Assembly: GCA_963931925.1 (NCBI GenBank)
Contig: OZ007572.1
Coordinates: forward strand, 27,277,191-27,341,190
Length of the DNA stretch: 64,000 nt
Direction of reading: 5' to 3'
From: Onchidella celtica
Taxonomy: Eukaryota > Mollusca > Gastropoda > Systellommatophora > Onchidiidae
The notes under the pieces are model-generated. The model made no database searches. It had not been told where the DNA came from and saw only the letters and a program-made list of their open reading frames with translations. The stretch's first letter is position 1, and each line of letters starts with the position of its first letter. Of the stretch, positions 35,926 to 62,414 are shown piece by piece. Both the position numbers and the translations under genes were made by a program.

Positions 35926-36664
35926 TACACCTTTCCCACACTATCTGGAATTATTACATCTATTTCATTTAAAAGCAATTTACCTGGTCAAAAAGCGGAG
36001 AAAACATTCCTTTCCTACTTTGTCTTTCCATTTGTTTTGTTTTTGTGTTATCTTGTTTTTTTGTTTTGCAAAATTTAAACACATCATAGTGAAAGTTCAT
36101 AATTGTTATTAAATTTGTCGCCATGATGTCTCTGACAAACTCACTAAATAAAAAAAATAAATCTGATATATATATATATCGAGGGTTATCGACCAGAATA
36201 ATTACGTTATATGTTCAGTTTTATTCATTGCTCTTAAATACCTAAAGATATCCAAGTCACAAGATGTGTGACTTTATTTCATAACCCAATTAAACTATTG
36301 ATGTGACTGTGTTGAAGTTATTACAATTATTTGAATGTTCATTAAAGTTGCAAATTTCAGATTTGGTGTCCACATTTTGACTACATTGGACATGAAACTT
36401 TCTAGTTGCCGCCCATTGAAATGAGCAAATAAGATAAATAAATATTAAAATAAATAAGATAAATAAATATTTAAGTAAATAAAATAAATAAATAAACAAG
36501 ATAAATAAAATATAAATAAAATAATAAAAATAAAATCCAGTCTGTGATCTTTCTTCAGGACTTTCTGAGGGCCTCACCTTTTCTTTGAGTAATTTTTTTA
36601 GTGCTCTGTCCCCTCCTAAATTTCTGCTTACCTTTACTGGATAACAAGTCATGACAAACGAAAT
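35926..36664. other. No gene seen; AAAT-rich tract
   Basis: A (AAAT/AAGAT)n-like run lies at about 36425-36535. Nothing else recognised. Confidence 0.5.
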
Positions 36665-36792
36665 TTAAAAAAAAAGAAAATGAGCCAAGACGTTGCCAGG
36701 GGATCCCGTGGGATCGAACCCATGTGAAATTTGATGTGTATTCAAATGTTTTTTTGAGTAAACAAAGTATCCCCTTTGCCAAGCCTGCCTCA
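36665..36792 (-). mobile_element. tRNA-derived SINE, copy B
   Basis: On the minus strand it starts GGCAGGCTTGGCAAAGGGGA and has a near-perfect B box GGGTTCGATCCCA. It is the best-preserved promoter of the three copies. Confidence 0.8.
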
Positions 36793-37109
36793 ATGAACAT
36801 GGAATTCAACAGGGCTTATAATATGTAGGCCTAACCAATCTCTGAGTTCTCGTTTATCACTTGCTGAGTGCACGGCATGATGTATGCACTATAAGATTAT
36901 AGATTATCTGCTTATAGGCTAATTATAGTGCTTGGATCTCTCCTTTGTTATAAGTCATTCTTTTGATTAGGCTGTAATAATTTAAACTTCCTCAGGTCCA
37001 GGAAAGGATTATTATGCCTAAGTATCAAGACGTAAGTCGCTTACTTTGCTAGAAAATCTAATCTATTTAAGATTTGTTTTTAAATATGGCCTTAATAAAG
37101 TCGTTTCTT

Positions 37110-37145
37110 TGTAAAATATCTCTCTCTCTCTCTTTCTCTCCCCCT

Positions 37146-37181
<36 letters not shown>

Positions 37182-37245
37182 TCCCCTCTCTCTCGCTTTC
37201 TCTCTTTCTCATCCATCCATTCATCCATCCATCCATCAGGCTATC
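37110..37245. repeat. (TC)n and (ATCC)n tracts
   Basis: CT run at 37118-37215, then ATCC repeats to about 37240. Confidence 0.95.
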
Positions 37246-37826
37246 TGTTTATTTAGTTATCTATTTATTCCTGCGTCAAAATGCCTGCCAACTTTGCCTA
37301 TCTGTGACTGGAAACAATAACATTATTATTAGAAAATCGTAGCAGATACGTTTTAGTCATAGATTTACTACACTAACTCAAAGATAGTGACTAAGTGTAG
37401 TGGGGTAAATTAATATTTTTTTATGGTTTGAGTTTTCAACAAGGGCAGTTAAGTACAATTCACACACTAAAAAATTATAACAGTTATTTCCCTCTAAAAG
37501 CGGCTCGACCTGACCTAGTTTCATCGGGTTTTGTCATCGTGCAGTTGAAGTATGCATGTAGTTGTGCCGGTATGTGTACTAATTGTCAGTTTGTAATGTA
37601 CTGGCAAATTTAATCAGTGTTTCTCAGTACCGGTATCATTAAATTATTTGTATTCCTTCTATAAGTTCTAACCATTGTGAATTTTATTATCTTGAATCAC
37701 CGCAGTGGCTTCAAGACGACAAGAGTCCCCCCGTCAGGCGCATAAATTTAGCTATTGCTAAGCACCTATATTTAGCTGCAAGGCGATGATATATTTTATA
37801 TACTATGTATTTGCTATCATGTACGT

Positions 37827-37955
37827 GGGCAGGCTTGGCAATGGGGATACTTCGTTACAAAACATTTGAACGGCACTCAAATTCTAACGGGTACGCGCCC
37901 GTAGCTTCCCCTAGCGCTATCCTGCCTGATACGGCTGATTTTTTTTTTTTTTTTG
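37827..37955 (+). mobile_element. tRNA-derived SINE, copy C
   Basis: GGCAGGCTTGGCAATGGGGA start, degenerate B box GGGTACGCGCCC, then 'cccctagcgctatcctgcc' and a T(16)-like tail. Confidence 0.75.
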
Positions 37956-38280
37956 GTTTGTTTTCTAAGTTACTGGCATTGAGTACTTTGTGGGGTAGCC
38001 TAATTTTAAAGTTCTTGTTTTAGCGAGTGGCCTCGTGTCTTAAACAGTGAACTGAAGATACTGTCGCGCAATACAGTCATGTCCATTAGAACAAGAGGGA
38101 AAAATAATTACGGGAGTGCATTACGGGAAATGCTTCAGACTACCTGTTTTCCATTTTTTAAAAAAAAAATTCAAAAGAAATGGTAATATGGTCAATGTAA
38201 TTGATGTGGATGTTTGTTTAATTTAACTAATTATGAAAATCAATTATCAATTCCATCGTAAAAGTGACCAAAGACTGTTT

Positions 38281-38417
38281 TTAACTCTTTCCCTACGGTT
38301 CAAAGAACACTGCGTGGAACGCTTCGCCACGGACAGACGGTACAACGCAGTGTGGCTATAACCCCAGGAAGCGCTCCGTTCAGACGTGGAATGCTGGTCC
38401 GTGGGGAAGTATTTTAA
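38281..38417. mobile_element. Short TTAA-ended MITE-like element
   Basis: Starts TTAACTCTTTCCCTACGG and ends GGTCCGTGGGGAAG...TTTTAA, an imperfect inversion. The interior has 'cactgcgtggaacgctt' with a partly inverted counterpart. It resembles other TTAACTC elements such as 11307-12831. Confidence 0.5.
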
Positions 38418-38699
38418 TATTTTCTATATATGAAAGAAAGTAACAAAGAAACCAGCAAAATAAAAATAGGATGATAGGAGAGAAACGAAGTTGTACATCT
38501 TAGAATGCTGGCCTTGATTAACGAAAGAAAATAAATGCATCACATCAAAAGAATTTCAACGGAACAAAATTTTATAAAAATGTATCCTATGAACACGGTT
38601 TTATTGAAACAAATGCACTACAATAATGAAACCAGATGAAAAATAAAGTATCATAACAATAGATTTAACGAAGCAGAATAAACTTATCAAATCAATTAA

Positions 38700-39100
38700 T
38701 TTTAATAACAAAGAGAGACAGTGAGGGAGAGAGGGTGGAGGAGAAAGACAGAGTGAAAGCGGGGGGGGGGGGAGCAGAGAGAGAAAGAGGGAGAGGTGTG
38801 GACAGAGAGAGGAAGATAGAGAGGGAGAGAGAGAAAACAAAGAGTGTGGAGATAATAGAGAGTGGAGGGAGAGGGAAAAAGAGAGAGGGGAGAGAGAGAG
38901 AGTACTGGGGGAGAAGGAGAGAAAGAGAGAGGGGCAAAGAGTGAGGAACTGAAAGAGACGGAGAGAGACAGAAACAGAGGCTGAGAAAGCGACAGAGGGA
39001 CAGACTGACAGACAAATGCATAAAACGGACAGGCATACAGACGGTCGGACAGACAGCCAGGCAGGAAGACAGGCAGACAGACAGACAGACACACAGTAAG
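38700..39100. repeat. (GA)n/(GACA)n low-complexity block
   Basis: Imperfect GAGA with a G-run at 38761-38772, ending in a GACA tract (39075-39092). The long minus-strand frames are Ser/Leu artefacts. Confidence 0.95.
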
Positions 39101-39417
39101 TAAACCTAGCAAGCCAACAACGCAGAACACGTATTGCAGTGCTATTTGCCACCAGCCCCTCCATTCCTTCCAAACTGTGCACGCCCCAGCACTGACGCCA
39201 GAACCCGTGAATAATGTCGTGTTTCTTGTGGGTTTTCACATCAAGATCATTGTAAAGACAGTAAGTATGGCGCGCTGAGAGCTCATCCAGAGCCAAACAC
39301 AGGCCAGAATACATTAGACTCATCAATATTCATTGTCTATTAGACCTGTGGTCGTAACACTGGGTTCATTTCTTCTATTCCGTAGTTTCTCTCCGGCATG
39401 GGCGTGTCCTGTCGATT

Positions 39418-39478
39418 TATAAAGGATGTGGACTACAGTAACTTGAGTCTGAGGCTGCCCGCTGGTTTCTGAGATAAG
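39418..39478 (+). promoter_or_regulatory. Possible alternative promoter / 5' exon upstream of the receptor gene
   Basis: TATAAAG at 39418-39424 is followed about 55 bases later by a donor-like AAG|GTGAGC (39478/39479). It could be an untranslated first exon spliced to 42530. Weak, because no transcript data are available. Confidence 0.2.
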
Positions 39479-39589
39479 GTGAGCAGTTTGCCAGTGAAGG
39501 CGATTGTTAAAAAGGTGTACCAGTACATGTAACCAACTGACTATTGGTACCAGTACTTCACTAGATTTTATAATGTTTAAGTACTTAAG

Positions 39590-39845
39590 AATGACTTCTT
39601 TGTCTCTTTCTATCTCTCTCTCTTTCTTTCTTTCTGTCTCGCTCTCTTCCCTTGCCCTCTTCTCTCTCTCTCTTTACGTCCCTCTCTTTTTCTTTCTCTC
39701 TCATTCTGTGCTCTTTCTCTTTCATGCACCCACCCCATCTCTCTCTCTTACTCTCCTCCCCTTCTCCCTCCCTCCCTCCTTCACCTCTCTCTCTCTCTCT
39801 CTCTCTCTCTCACCTCCTCCTTCCTCCACTCTCTCTTCCATTTTC
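39590..39845. repeat. (TC)n-rich low-complexity block
   Basis: Imperfect TCTT/TCTC/CTCC repeats; frames across it are artefacts. Confidence 0.95.
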
Positions 39846-40398
39846 TGTTTTTTTCGCGCTTTATTTTAAATTGATCTCCCAATCAGCCGAAAATGAGATA
39901 CATTCTTGATGTTTTATTGTCCGATTCGTTGCTTCGTTCGACTATGCTTGCCGGAGAGCTTAACTTTTTCTTTTCCTTGGAAAGAAGTTTGGCTGAAAAT
40001 TGTAATTAAAATGAACACGCAATAATCATAATAATAATAACAACAACAAAATAATAATTAAATGAATAAAATATGCACATATACATGGTCACTTCTCGAA
40101 ATAACTAGTGATGACTCATACACGCAAGCTGAAAGAATCAGGGATTCGCCCCTGCAGCTCTCTAGGCCAAAATGATGGAAGTTTCGCATACATATGACGC
40201 TCATAGCGATATCCCAGATTCCTGCAGATGGGGCAGTCCTTTCCCGGGGGCTGGCCGTGAATGAGATGGAGAACCTTGCCCTGACCGACACATCTTCGAA
40301 ATGTACTTAATTCAAGGAGGAAATTCCTCCAGAGAGAGGGTGACCATCTCATAGCATATCTCTATATATGTATGGCGCACTAGATGCCGGCGAAAGTT

Positions 40399-40577
40399 GA
40401 TTGGCTGAATAAATCGTGGTAATCATCTTGGTAAAATCGAATGCAGCAAGTCTGATACACAATTCTGACGCATCGGCTGTGTAAAGTTGATCTCGCCCAA
40501 GTGCTATAAACTCTCAGCAATTGCACACGAGAATTTCTATATTTCTGACTGGAAAAATATCTGAAAATTATACTCAG
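40399..40577 (+). promoter_or_regulatory. Candidate core promoter and untranslated first exon of the CUB-like receptor gene
   Basis: An inverted CCAAT box (ATTGGC, about 40400) precedes TATAAA at 40505-40510. A transcript starting about 30 bases later would include 'cacacgagaatttc' and reach a very good donor TACTCAG|GTAAGA at 40577/40578. The next plausible acceptor on this strand, tttgcag at 42529, opens the exon with the ATG. Spacing and signals fit, but this is inference. Confidence 0.4.
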
Positions 40578-41079
40578 GTAAGATTTCTTCTGGTTTTACT
40601 TCTTAGGTTTGTACTATAGTAAATGTCATGTTTCCTGTGATTTTGCTGTGATTCCAGGATCACGAAAGATAAATATGTTAGGTTTTTTTTTTTATGTGTA
40701 AAACGTTATTTGTCAACATTTTCACCCACTGCCTCTGCGACGTTATGAAATTGACGCAACAGGAGCTGAATTTTCAGCAGAGCGTGATCCGTCTGTGCTT
40801 GATGCTATATTGATTTACATAGCACTTAGCAGGTATTGGGCCAAAGTAGTCACAACAAAGTATTTCTTGCTGATTAAAAAAAAATAACAAAACCAAAGGA
40901 TCAGTTCACGCCGTCAGTACGGTTGTTCCGACAGTGAAAAGGCAAACTTGTTGCCAGCTGTCTACACTTAATTTAATCTGGAGCCCAATCCTAATCTGAT
41001 ACTTTCTGGAAAATTTCGCGATGAAAAATAAAATCAGTTTGGCCCATTGGCCAAAATAATTATTCCATATCCATTAAAT

Positions 41080-41395
<316 letters not shown>

Positions 41396-41620
41396 ATCCA
41401 TCCTTAGATAAGGAACATCGAAACTCCAATTCTGTTTCAGTAGCTTTTAATGTTTTAGTTAATACATGTACATTTGGGCTGTTTGTTCATTGAGAGACTT
41501 TTCGTCCTGCTGAATTTTGTTTTCCTAGTACAATCGTTAATAAGCAGCATTGAACTTCATTATTCTCTTTCTAAGCTGTACATGCTGCTCTGTAATTCTC
41601 AAGTCATGCAAGGATTGGTG

Positions 41621-41850
41621 ACCTTAGTTCTTGTTTGTTCCAACTCCACTTTTTGCACAACTGAGAAATTCGACGTTAAATGTTTGCGGTTTTAGAATTA
41701 TGATAAGGAGCTAGAATAAATCGGAACTGTGAAACAGCTTGATAATTGCCGCCACTCATTTTAAGCAAGTGTCCATGTGTGCATTAGATATACATCTTCT
41801 ACATCATAGTAAAAGATCTCCAGTTTTTCAGGTAATTTAGATAAAGAAGA
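41621..41850. repeat. Dispersed repeat, first of two copies
   Basis: Begins ACCTTAGTTCTTGTTTGTTC and shares 'aactccactttttgcacaa', 'gagaaattcgac', 'aaaagatctcc' with 55901-56125, in the same orientation. Confidence 0.8.
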
Positions 41851-42094
41851 ACTAAGGTCACGAGGTATTTCTCTTTGTTGAAAACTCAGACCTACAAAGG
41901 CCAAAAGAAGAATTGCACTATATAATTTCAACAACTGCACACAGAGCCCACCTAGATTCGGTCCGTTTATGTAGTGCAATTCTTCTCACCTAAAGCGCCT
42001 AGTGGCTCGGTGACCGAATTCGGTGGCCTTTGTGTGGCTACCCTAATAAATTAACCAGACTGGAAACACCAGCTTCGGGCTGTGTCGTTTTTTA

Positions 42095-42151
42095 CGGAAT
42101 TTCCCGAGCGGCGACTGTATAACCAACATGGCCGCCGCTCGGGAAATTCCG
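42095..42151. repeat. Perfect 19-bp inverted repeat (hairpin)
   Basis: CGGAATTTCCCGAGCGGCG (42095-42113) and its exact reverse complement (42133-42151) are separated by 19 bases. It lies about 400 bases before the receptor's signal-peptide exon. Confidence 0.95.
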
Positions 42152-42546
42152 AATCTAGTTCTATCTGCAGTAGAAATTTCGTTTTATTTGTCAAGATTGG
42201 TTGTACATGTATTGATTTCTTGGTGCGGAACCAAACTTCCGCGTTCAGTAGGCGCGTCAAAGTGGTATCATTCAAAATTGTAGCTATGCTGAAGCGTCGG
42301 TCGCTACCGAAAACCTAATGTGGCGGATGGTTCATGACCTTTCGCTGTTTTGTGACGTCACACAATGGGATCATCCAGTCTGGGTATTTTATTAGTCTGT
42401 GGACCTACTCCACATGTAATTTATTCTGTACCTGAAAAGTTTCTTGTATGGCACCATGGGCTCCACAAGAGAAGCAAACAGGTGTGGTTTCGTCACATCA
42501 GTTGTTATTTGTGACTTTCAATTTATTTGCAGCACTTTCATCAACG

Positions 42547-56500
<13,954 letters not shown>

Positions 56501-57489
56501 TCCTAGCCACTGACGGGCCAGGTGTAAGTTCAGAGACTGGGAGATCTCAAAGACTTCTCTCTGCGCTGCTGACTGACATGTCCATGCAGTCAAAATACTT
56601 TTAAAAAAAAAAAAGGCAAAATGCTAAAGTACCTACTCCCCTTAAGACTTTATTCAGTCACGTTAACCGTAGGTTACATTCCTTCTAGAAAAACCACTGT
56701 CTACATGTTTAGTCATGGGTTTCAAGTCTGGATGCATTCAACCATTCTTGTCCTGTGACTAGGAAACCTTTTTGCACATACCTGAAAGATCAACAGCATA
56801 GGTTATAAGCAATCTCCTACATGTTCGGATGCTACCACTCCCTGACCCCCCCCCCCCCCCCCCCCCCCAAATCGCCGAGCGACGCTACGCTGTGGCGACG
56901 ACGTGTCTGCTCCAGTTGTAACTGGGCTGCAGTGACACTAAGGCAAATTTCCCTAATGGGATTAAAGAAGTTCACAACAACGACGACAAAATGCTTACAA
57001 TAGGTAACAATGGCACAAAGTTCACATCTATGAGAAATGAGACTGTAAATTTTGATGGGCACATCGTAGTAATGTTTATAACAGCTGATAATCCCCGTAC
57101 GGCACATGTTTATTTTTTTAAGTTACAGGCAAAAGTCCCTAATAATATGTTTTATTTCTAGAGTTAAGTGGTGCATCTACATGTATTTACGGGCTTCAGT
57201 GTTGAAATTCTGTCTTACACATTTACAATAATAATATGTGCGTTTGTGGTGTAGATAAAATTATGATTAAATCGTGGTGGGTTATGAAATAGACTAGAGA
57301 CAATTAACCAAGCTAAGTTGCATGTTAAACTTCTACATGACTGTCTCTGCAGTTTTTATACTTTTATATAATTGTACATGTTTTGTTTTTTTTGTTGCTA
57401 TTGTTGTTTTTTTCTTGTTGTTTTTGCTGGGTGTTCTGTGTTTCACTATTCATATCTTCGGTATTATGTAAATCTTGACTCCCCCACCT

Positions 57490-57965
57490 ACAATCGCTGT
57501 TTTCACTGACTGCCCCAGTGACTGACTGGGTGTCTGACTGATTGAGTGACTGATTGATCAATGACTGGGTGACTGTCTGAGCGATTTACTGACTCACACA
57601 CTGATTAAGTGACTTTTGGCTGATTAACTGACTTAAGAAATGACTGACAGATTGAATGCTTGACTGACCAACTTTGCGACTGACTGAATAAGTGACTGAT
57701 TGATTGAAAGACTGACTGGCTTTGTGAGTGATTAAATGAGTGAGTGAATGTCTGACTGACTTTGGGAGTAATTGACTAAGTGATGAGTGACTGAATGTCT
57801 GATTGACATTGTGACAGATTGAATAAGTGACGGAGCCATATATTGACTGATTGACCAACTTTATGGCTGACTGATAGAACGGTGGTCTGACTGACTGACT
57901 GATTGAATGTATGGCTGACTGACGGACTGACTGAGCGGCCGTCTGACTCAGTACCTGATCTGCTG
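57490..57965. repeat. Degenerate (TGAC/TGAT)n array
   Basis: Recurrent 'gactgactgattga' with many substitutions. Confidence 0.9.
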
Positions 57966-58449
57966 GCTTACATTTTTTTGTTTGTAATTTTTTGTATTAT
58001 TGTTATATTATATACGAGACAAGAGGAATATTTTGCGGATTTTTTTTAATGCGGTCAGTACCATTTTAAAGGCCACTTCCAATGCTACAATACATGGCTG
58101 GTTTTTTCACTCTGGTGTGCTCTTTTTAAATTTCCGTAAAATTTAAACGCGTTTTTCTCAAAAGTGCTTGACTTTTTCTAGCCTGCCACCTTGAAATAGC
58201 CATAACTTGGTCAATTTTCAACATTTTTACATGAGATAAAAGCGCATTCTTCTCAGGACAGTTTGTACTTCTGCAGTACATCTTTAATTTATTATTTAAA
58301 ATAAAATTGGCAAGTGGACCATTTCCCTGGAGAAGCTCACAATTGTTAACACAGAGGGGTGTCTTTGGATTTCTAATAAGCGTTTTCTAATTTATATTTG
58401 TGAGAGAAGATCTTCATGTTAAATTGTAGACACGATTTTTTAGATTGAT

Positions 58450-59120
58450 AAGGTGAAATGTAGTGATATTATTGCAATCGTTCACTCGTGTATGATATAT
58501 TATGAAGTATTCCAAGCCAATCGTTTTCTCTGCTTCCATGTATATACCGCCGAGTGATTTACTCACGTTATACTTCATAATTTGTTATATATCATGTAAC
58601 TAGCTGATTTAGTTCCTTCACTAGCGATTTGTATTTTGAACAAGTGATTTACCCACTCAGTTCTTCATAATTTATTCTGTGTTTGTGTTTCAAGCTGTTT
58701 TCTCTGCTTGGGGTATCATATTGCTGGTAGACAAGAAGTGTGCACCATGATTTCCTATTTTCTTAGTAAATTCGGGAAGACCCTACAATCCCGTGGGAGT
58801 GTATATTTTGCTGGCAGCAACTGGCTGTGACGTTCCAGGCTTAGAAACACATCCTCTTTACAAGCAATTCGTAATATTTACACCAAGTGATTTATTCACT
58901 CAATCCGCCATACTTTATTCTGTATTTGTGAAATATTTCAAGCTGACAATTTTCCTACATTTACAAGCTGTTTGTACACCAAGTAATCAACCCATCTCTA
59001 ATGATGTTTTTTTGTTTGTAGAGTTTTCCAAGCCAACTATTCCTTTTGTTTTACATTATGCAGTTTGTATGTCAGCATTACTGATTTGTTCACCCAGTAT
59101 TCCATGTTCCTTACATGTTT
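58450..59120. repeat. Highly degenerate recurring segments
   Basis: Phrases like 'agtgatttactcactca', 'ttcataatttattctgt' and 'tccaagccaa' recur several times at irregular spacing, suggesting an old tandem array. Confidence 0.5.
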
Positions 59121-59185
59121 AGATAATAACTGTAGTAGACTGACGACTATAACTGTCATACTAAATATTCTTACGTGTGTTGAGC

Positions 59186-59191
59186 AATAAA
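59186..59191 (+). terminator. Candidate polyadenylation signal AATAAA
   Basis: AATAAA followed within 30 bases by GT-rich sequence. It would give the receptor a 2.7 kb 3' UTR. Unproven. Confidence 0.3.
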
Positions 59192-59444
59192 GGTCTGTGA
59201 TACCTATTAGTGTGTCGGGTATTTGGATGATTTGTGTTAAACGGGCCATCTATTACGTAGCTACTCTCCGAGGAGGGGGGGGGGTAGGGGTGGGAGAGAT
59301 TTCTTCATTTGAGGAATTCAAAACAGAGCTAAAGTCAGTCCTGTGTCTGAAATACCTACTGACTGACTGGTGAAGTCTCCCTTAAGCATTGTATCTTTGT
59401 ACAACAAGAACGTATATTATGTAAGTATAGTGGAGAAAAAGTGT

Positions 59445-59530
59445 GTGGGAGGAGAGAGAGGGAGAAAGCTGAAAGAGAGAAAAAGAGAGAGAAAGAAAGA
59501 GAGAGAGAGAGAGAGGTAGCTGAGAGAGGT
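59445..59530. repeat. (GA)n-rich tract
   Basis: Imperfect GAGA/GAAA run. Confidence 0.9.
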
Positions 59531-60039
59531 TTCATTACACTTACAAATTTTAGTTAAACCGGGACACGTCTCGCCAGGACTGTTGCGCTCCAGTGAATCT
59601 CAATACCTATGACTGCACGACTTGCGTGAGAGATATCTCTGATCTATAGACCATTCAATGGACCAATAAACATTTAATGGCTTCAATAAAAAAGGTTTTC
59701 TATACACAACCTTGGCCATAGATTCTATACTGAGATCTTACAGATGTATGTTTTGAGTGCCTAGATTACTACTTTAGAGCACTAATGTCAAGGACGTCTT
59801 CGAATAAATATAAGAAATTCCCTGTGAAACCGACCGTGAAAGTTCTTACGATTTGGCGTTAAGAATAATGTGCATTACCGAATGACAAAATTTTAACTGT
59901 AATTTAGGGAAAGCAACTAGTTTGAAATTAATTCTCATCCAATCAATGTGTAATACACATGTTAGAGGACAAGAAGGCCAGCGGTGTAGTTCGTCAGGGT
60001 AGAATGTATTTCTCACAATTTCGGAATTAGAACTGCGTT

Positions 60040-60041
60040 AA

Positions 60042-60085
<44 letters not shown>

Positions 60086-60360
60086 CTCTCTCTCTCCCTC
60101 TCCCCTCTCTCGCTCTCTCTTTCTCTGTGTGTGTGTGTATGTGTGTATGTATGTGTCACTCTATACGTCTCTCTCTCTGTCTGCCCCAGTCTGCCTGTCA
60201 GCCTCTCTCTCTCTCTCTCCCTGTCTTTCCGTCCGTGGCTGTGCGTTTGTCTGTCTGTGTTTCTCCGTCCGTGGCCGTCCGTCTGTCTGTGTCTTTCTGT
60301 TCGCCTGTCTGTCTGTCCTCTCTCTCACACACACACACAGATACACCCACACACACATAA
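60040..60360. repeat. (TC)n, (TG)n and (AC)n arrays
   Basis: CT run at 60045-60125, GT at 60126-60145, CTGT-type repeats, then CACA near 60326-60356. Confidence 0.97.
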
Positions 60361-60847
60361 ACATAGATACTTCAGTAATAATGCTTAATACATCGTTCAT
60401 TTCCTCATCAGTGCAGTATTAAAGGTTGCGAACGCCCCCCCCCCCACCCCCCTCCCCCAACTACACACACACCTATGGAAATTTTAGAAACGCCATAGAG
60501 TGTATTAGTTTTATAAAAGTTGCTTAAATTAAATATAAAAATAGACAGTGAAAATGGATTCTTAAAAAATAACTGATGAAGATAATCAACAAATAGAAAA
60601 ACAGTTGACACTGTCGGCGCCCACACTGCACATTGATGTATATGGCCAGCCAGCACCAAGGCAATAGCTTCAAGCCTCAGCAACGGCTTCTTTTGTCAGA
60701 AGGCGAATATTGAGTTGAAATCAATAACCTGGTTCGATACGCCGAGTATTGATTGATGTTTCGCAAAGAAAAAAAACAACACATCTGTTAGCAAGCCTAT
60801 GATTCAATATTCATTGACCTAAATCGCTTGCTGATCTCTATCTTTAT

Positions 60848-60983
60848 ATTCTCTCTCTCTCTCTCTCTCTCTGTCCTTCTTCCTCCCTCCCTCTCTCTCT
60901 GTCTCTCTCTGTCACGCACACACACACATTCATACACACACACACAGATATTCTCTCTCCTCTCTTCTTCTCACTCTCGCTCT

Positions 60984-61062
<79 letters not shown>
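60848..61062. repeat. (TC)n array with a CACA block
   Basis: Long near-perfect CT run at 60985-61060; short CACA segments inside. Confidence 0.97.
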
Positions 61063-61068
<6 letters not shown>

Positions 61069-61605
61069 AATGAATAATACACACATTCACTCATGTTCTT
61101 GACAGTTCGTAGCTTAACATTGTAAGGCGGTGATGATTAAGAATTTTTGGGAAATCAGACATTGATTTTGAGATCTGCGATAATATTTTTTCTTTTGGCC
61201 TTGGCGCACACGTGCGACATTGTTGTTGTATAGCTGTGGCATCTTACACGCGTTGCCTTTTTTTTTTTCTTTTCAATCCAAGTGACTGTGTGAAGATGTG
61301 CGTGCACACAATATGTGACAGTCACGCTCATTCTAGAGTCAACGTGAACATGAAACTAAATACGTCAGCAAGACGACAGCCGGTCGCATGTGTGCACCTA
61401 GCCCTGTTGTGAAGACATAATAATTATAGTCGGTCAGCCGTTGGAACCCCATTAAATCTTCGTGTGCTATGAATTTTGCCAGGTTTGCCGATACAGGAAG
61501 GAAATAGCGGGGGAGATGAATGAAGACTAACTAGGGCAACATTTATTAATAGAAAGTCGACTTTCTTTCTCCCCCAAACAAAATAACCCAGCATTCTTTT
61601 GCACC

Positions 61606-61710
61606 GATACATTGGTTGATTGGTACCAACGTGACCAGTGGAAGAACCGATATTGGCACCAACGTGACCAGTGGAAGAACCGATACATCGGTGATTGGCA
61701 CATAAAGTGT
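61606..61710. repeat. Tandem duplication, unit about 39 bp
   Basis: 'accaacgtgaccagtggaag' + 'aaccgata' occurs at 61625 and 61657, flanked by 'ggttgattgg' and 'ggtgattgg' variants. Confidence 0.85.
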
Positions 61711-62414
61711 TAAGAGTAAACTCAATGGCTGTTGTTTTTGGGACCGTCGCATTAAAGCCAAATAAAGAAAATACTGAATTGTGCCCACTGCTCAACTTTC
61801 AATAATGGGAGTGGATCTGACAAAATCGGGCTTAAGGTGGAAGACCAGATTGCTAAGGAAACCTCTGCTAAGGGGGGAAAATGTCTAAGGAAATTGACGT
61901 TTGCGGATAATACGAAAGAGTATCCATTTTTCTGCACTTATTCAAAATATTTTACTTGAAGTCGTCTTAGAAATATTTTATTTTGATTTTTTAAAGAGGT
62001 GTAAACATTTCGCCTTTAGCCCGGTTTTGCCAGACCCATCCATTATTGTTTTCTATGTGAGATAATACAGTCGTCTATCAATAGCATTTTAAGTTTAGTC
62101 TTAAATAGGTTCCAACAGCCGCCCAACAATATGTCTGTTGTTTTGGGTTTTTTGTTCGTGTCAAAAGGTATCTCGGCTATCTCCCGGTCCCATCACTACC
62201 CTATTCCTCCAACGATACCCCCCACTCACCCAACCCCCTCTTCCCTTAATGCTAGAGAAAGATCGATGGTGCCGCTGTCACAGTTGTGCCAATGTGCTGT
62301 AATTATTGGTGATCGAAGTAGGTCAGTGGGTAGAGAAGTATGACAAAAAAGTACGGCTATGTTGTCACAGCCATTTTTAAAATATAGAATATATGAGCGA
62401 GAGCTTCGCATAAA

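Larger units (their letters stand above)
56501..59215 (+). other. Probable 3' untranslated region and flank of the receptor gene
   Basis: No coding signal. Holds a C-run (about 56847-56868), (TGAC/TGAT)n sequence and degenerate repeats. ATTAAA near 57266 and AATAAA at 59186 are candidate polyadenylation signals. Confidence 0.35.

Noticed and set aside
40058-40352. Minus-strand frames with a CPIC motif
   Set aside because: Too short, no recognisable domain, and no splice context. Possibly an old transposon fragment, but not supportable.
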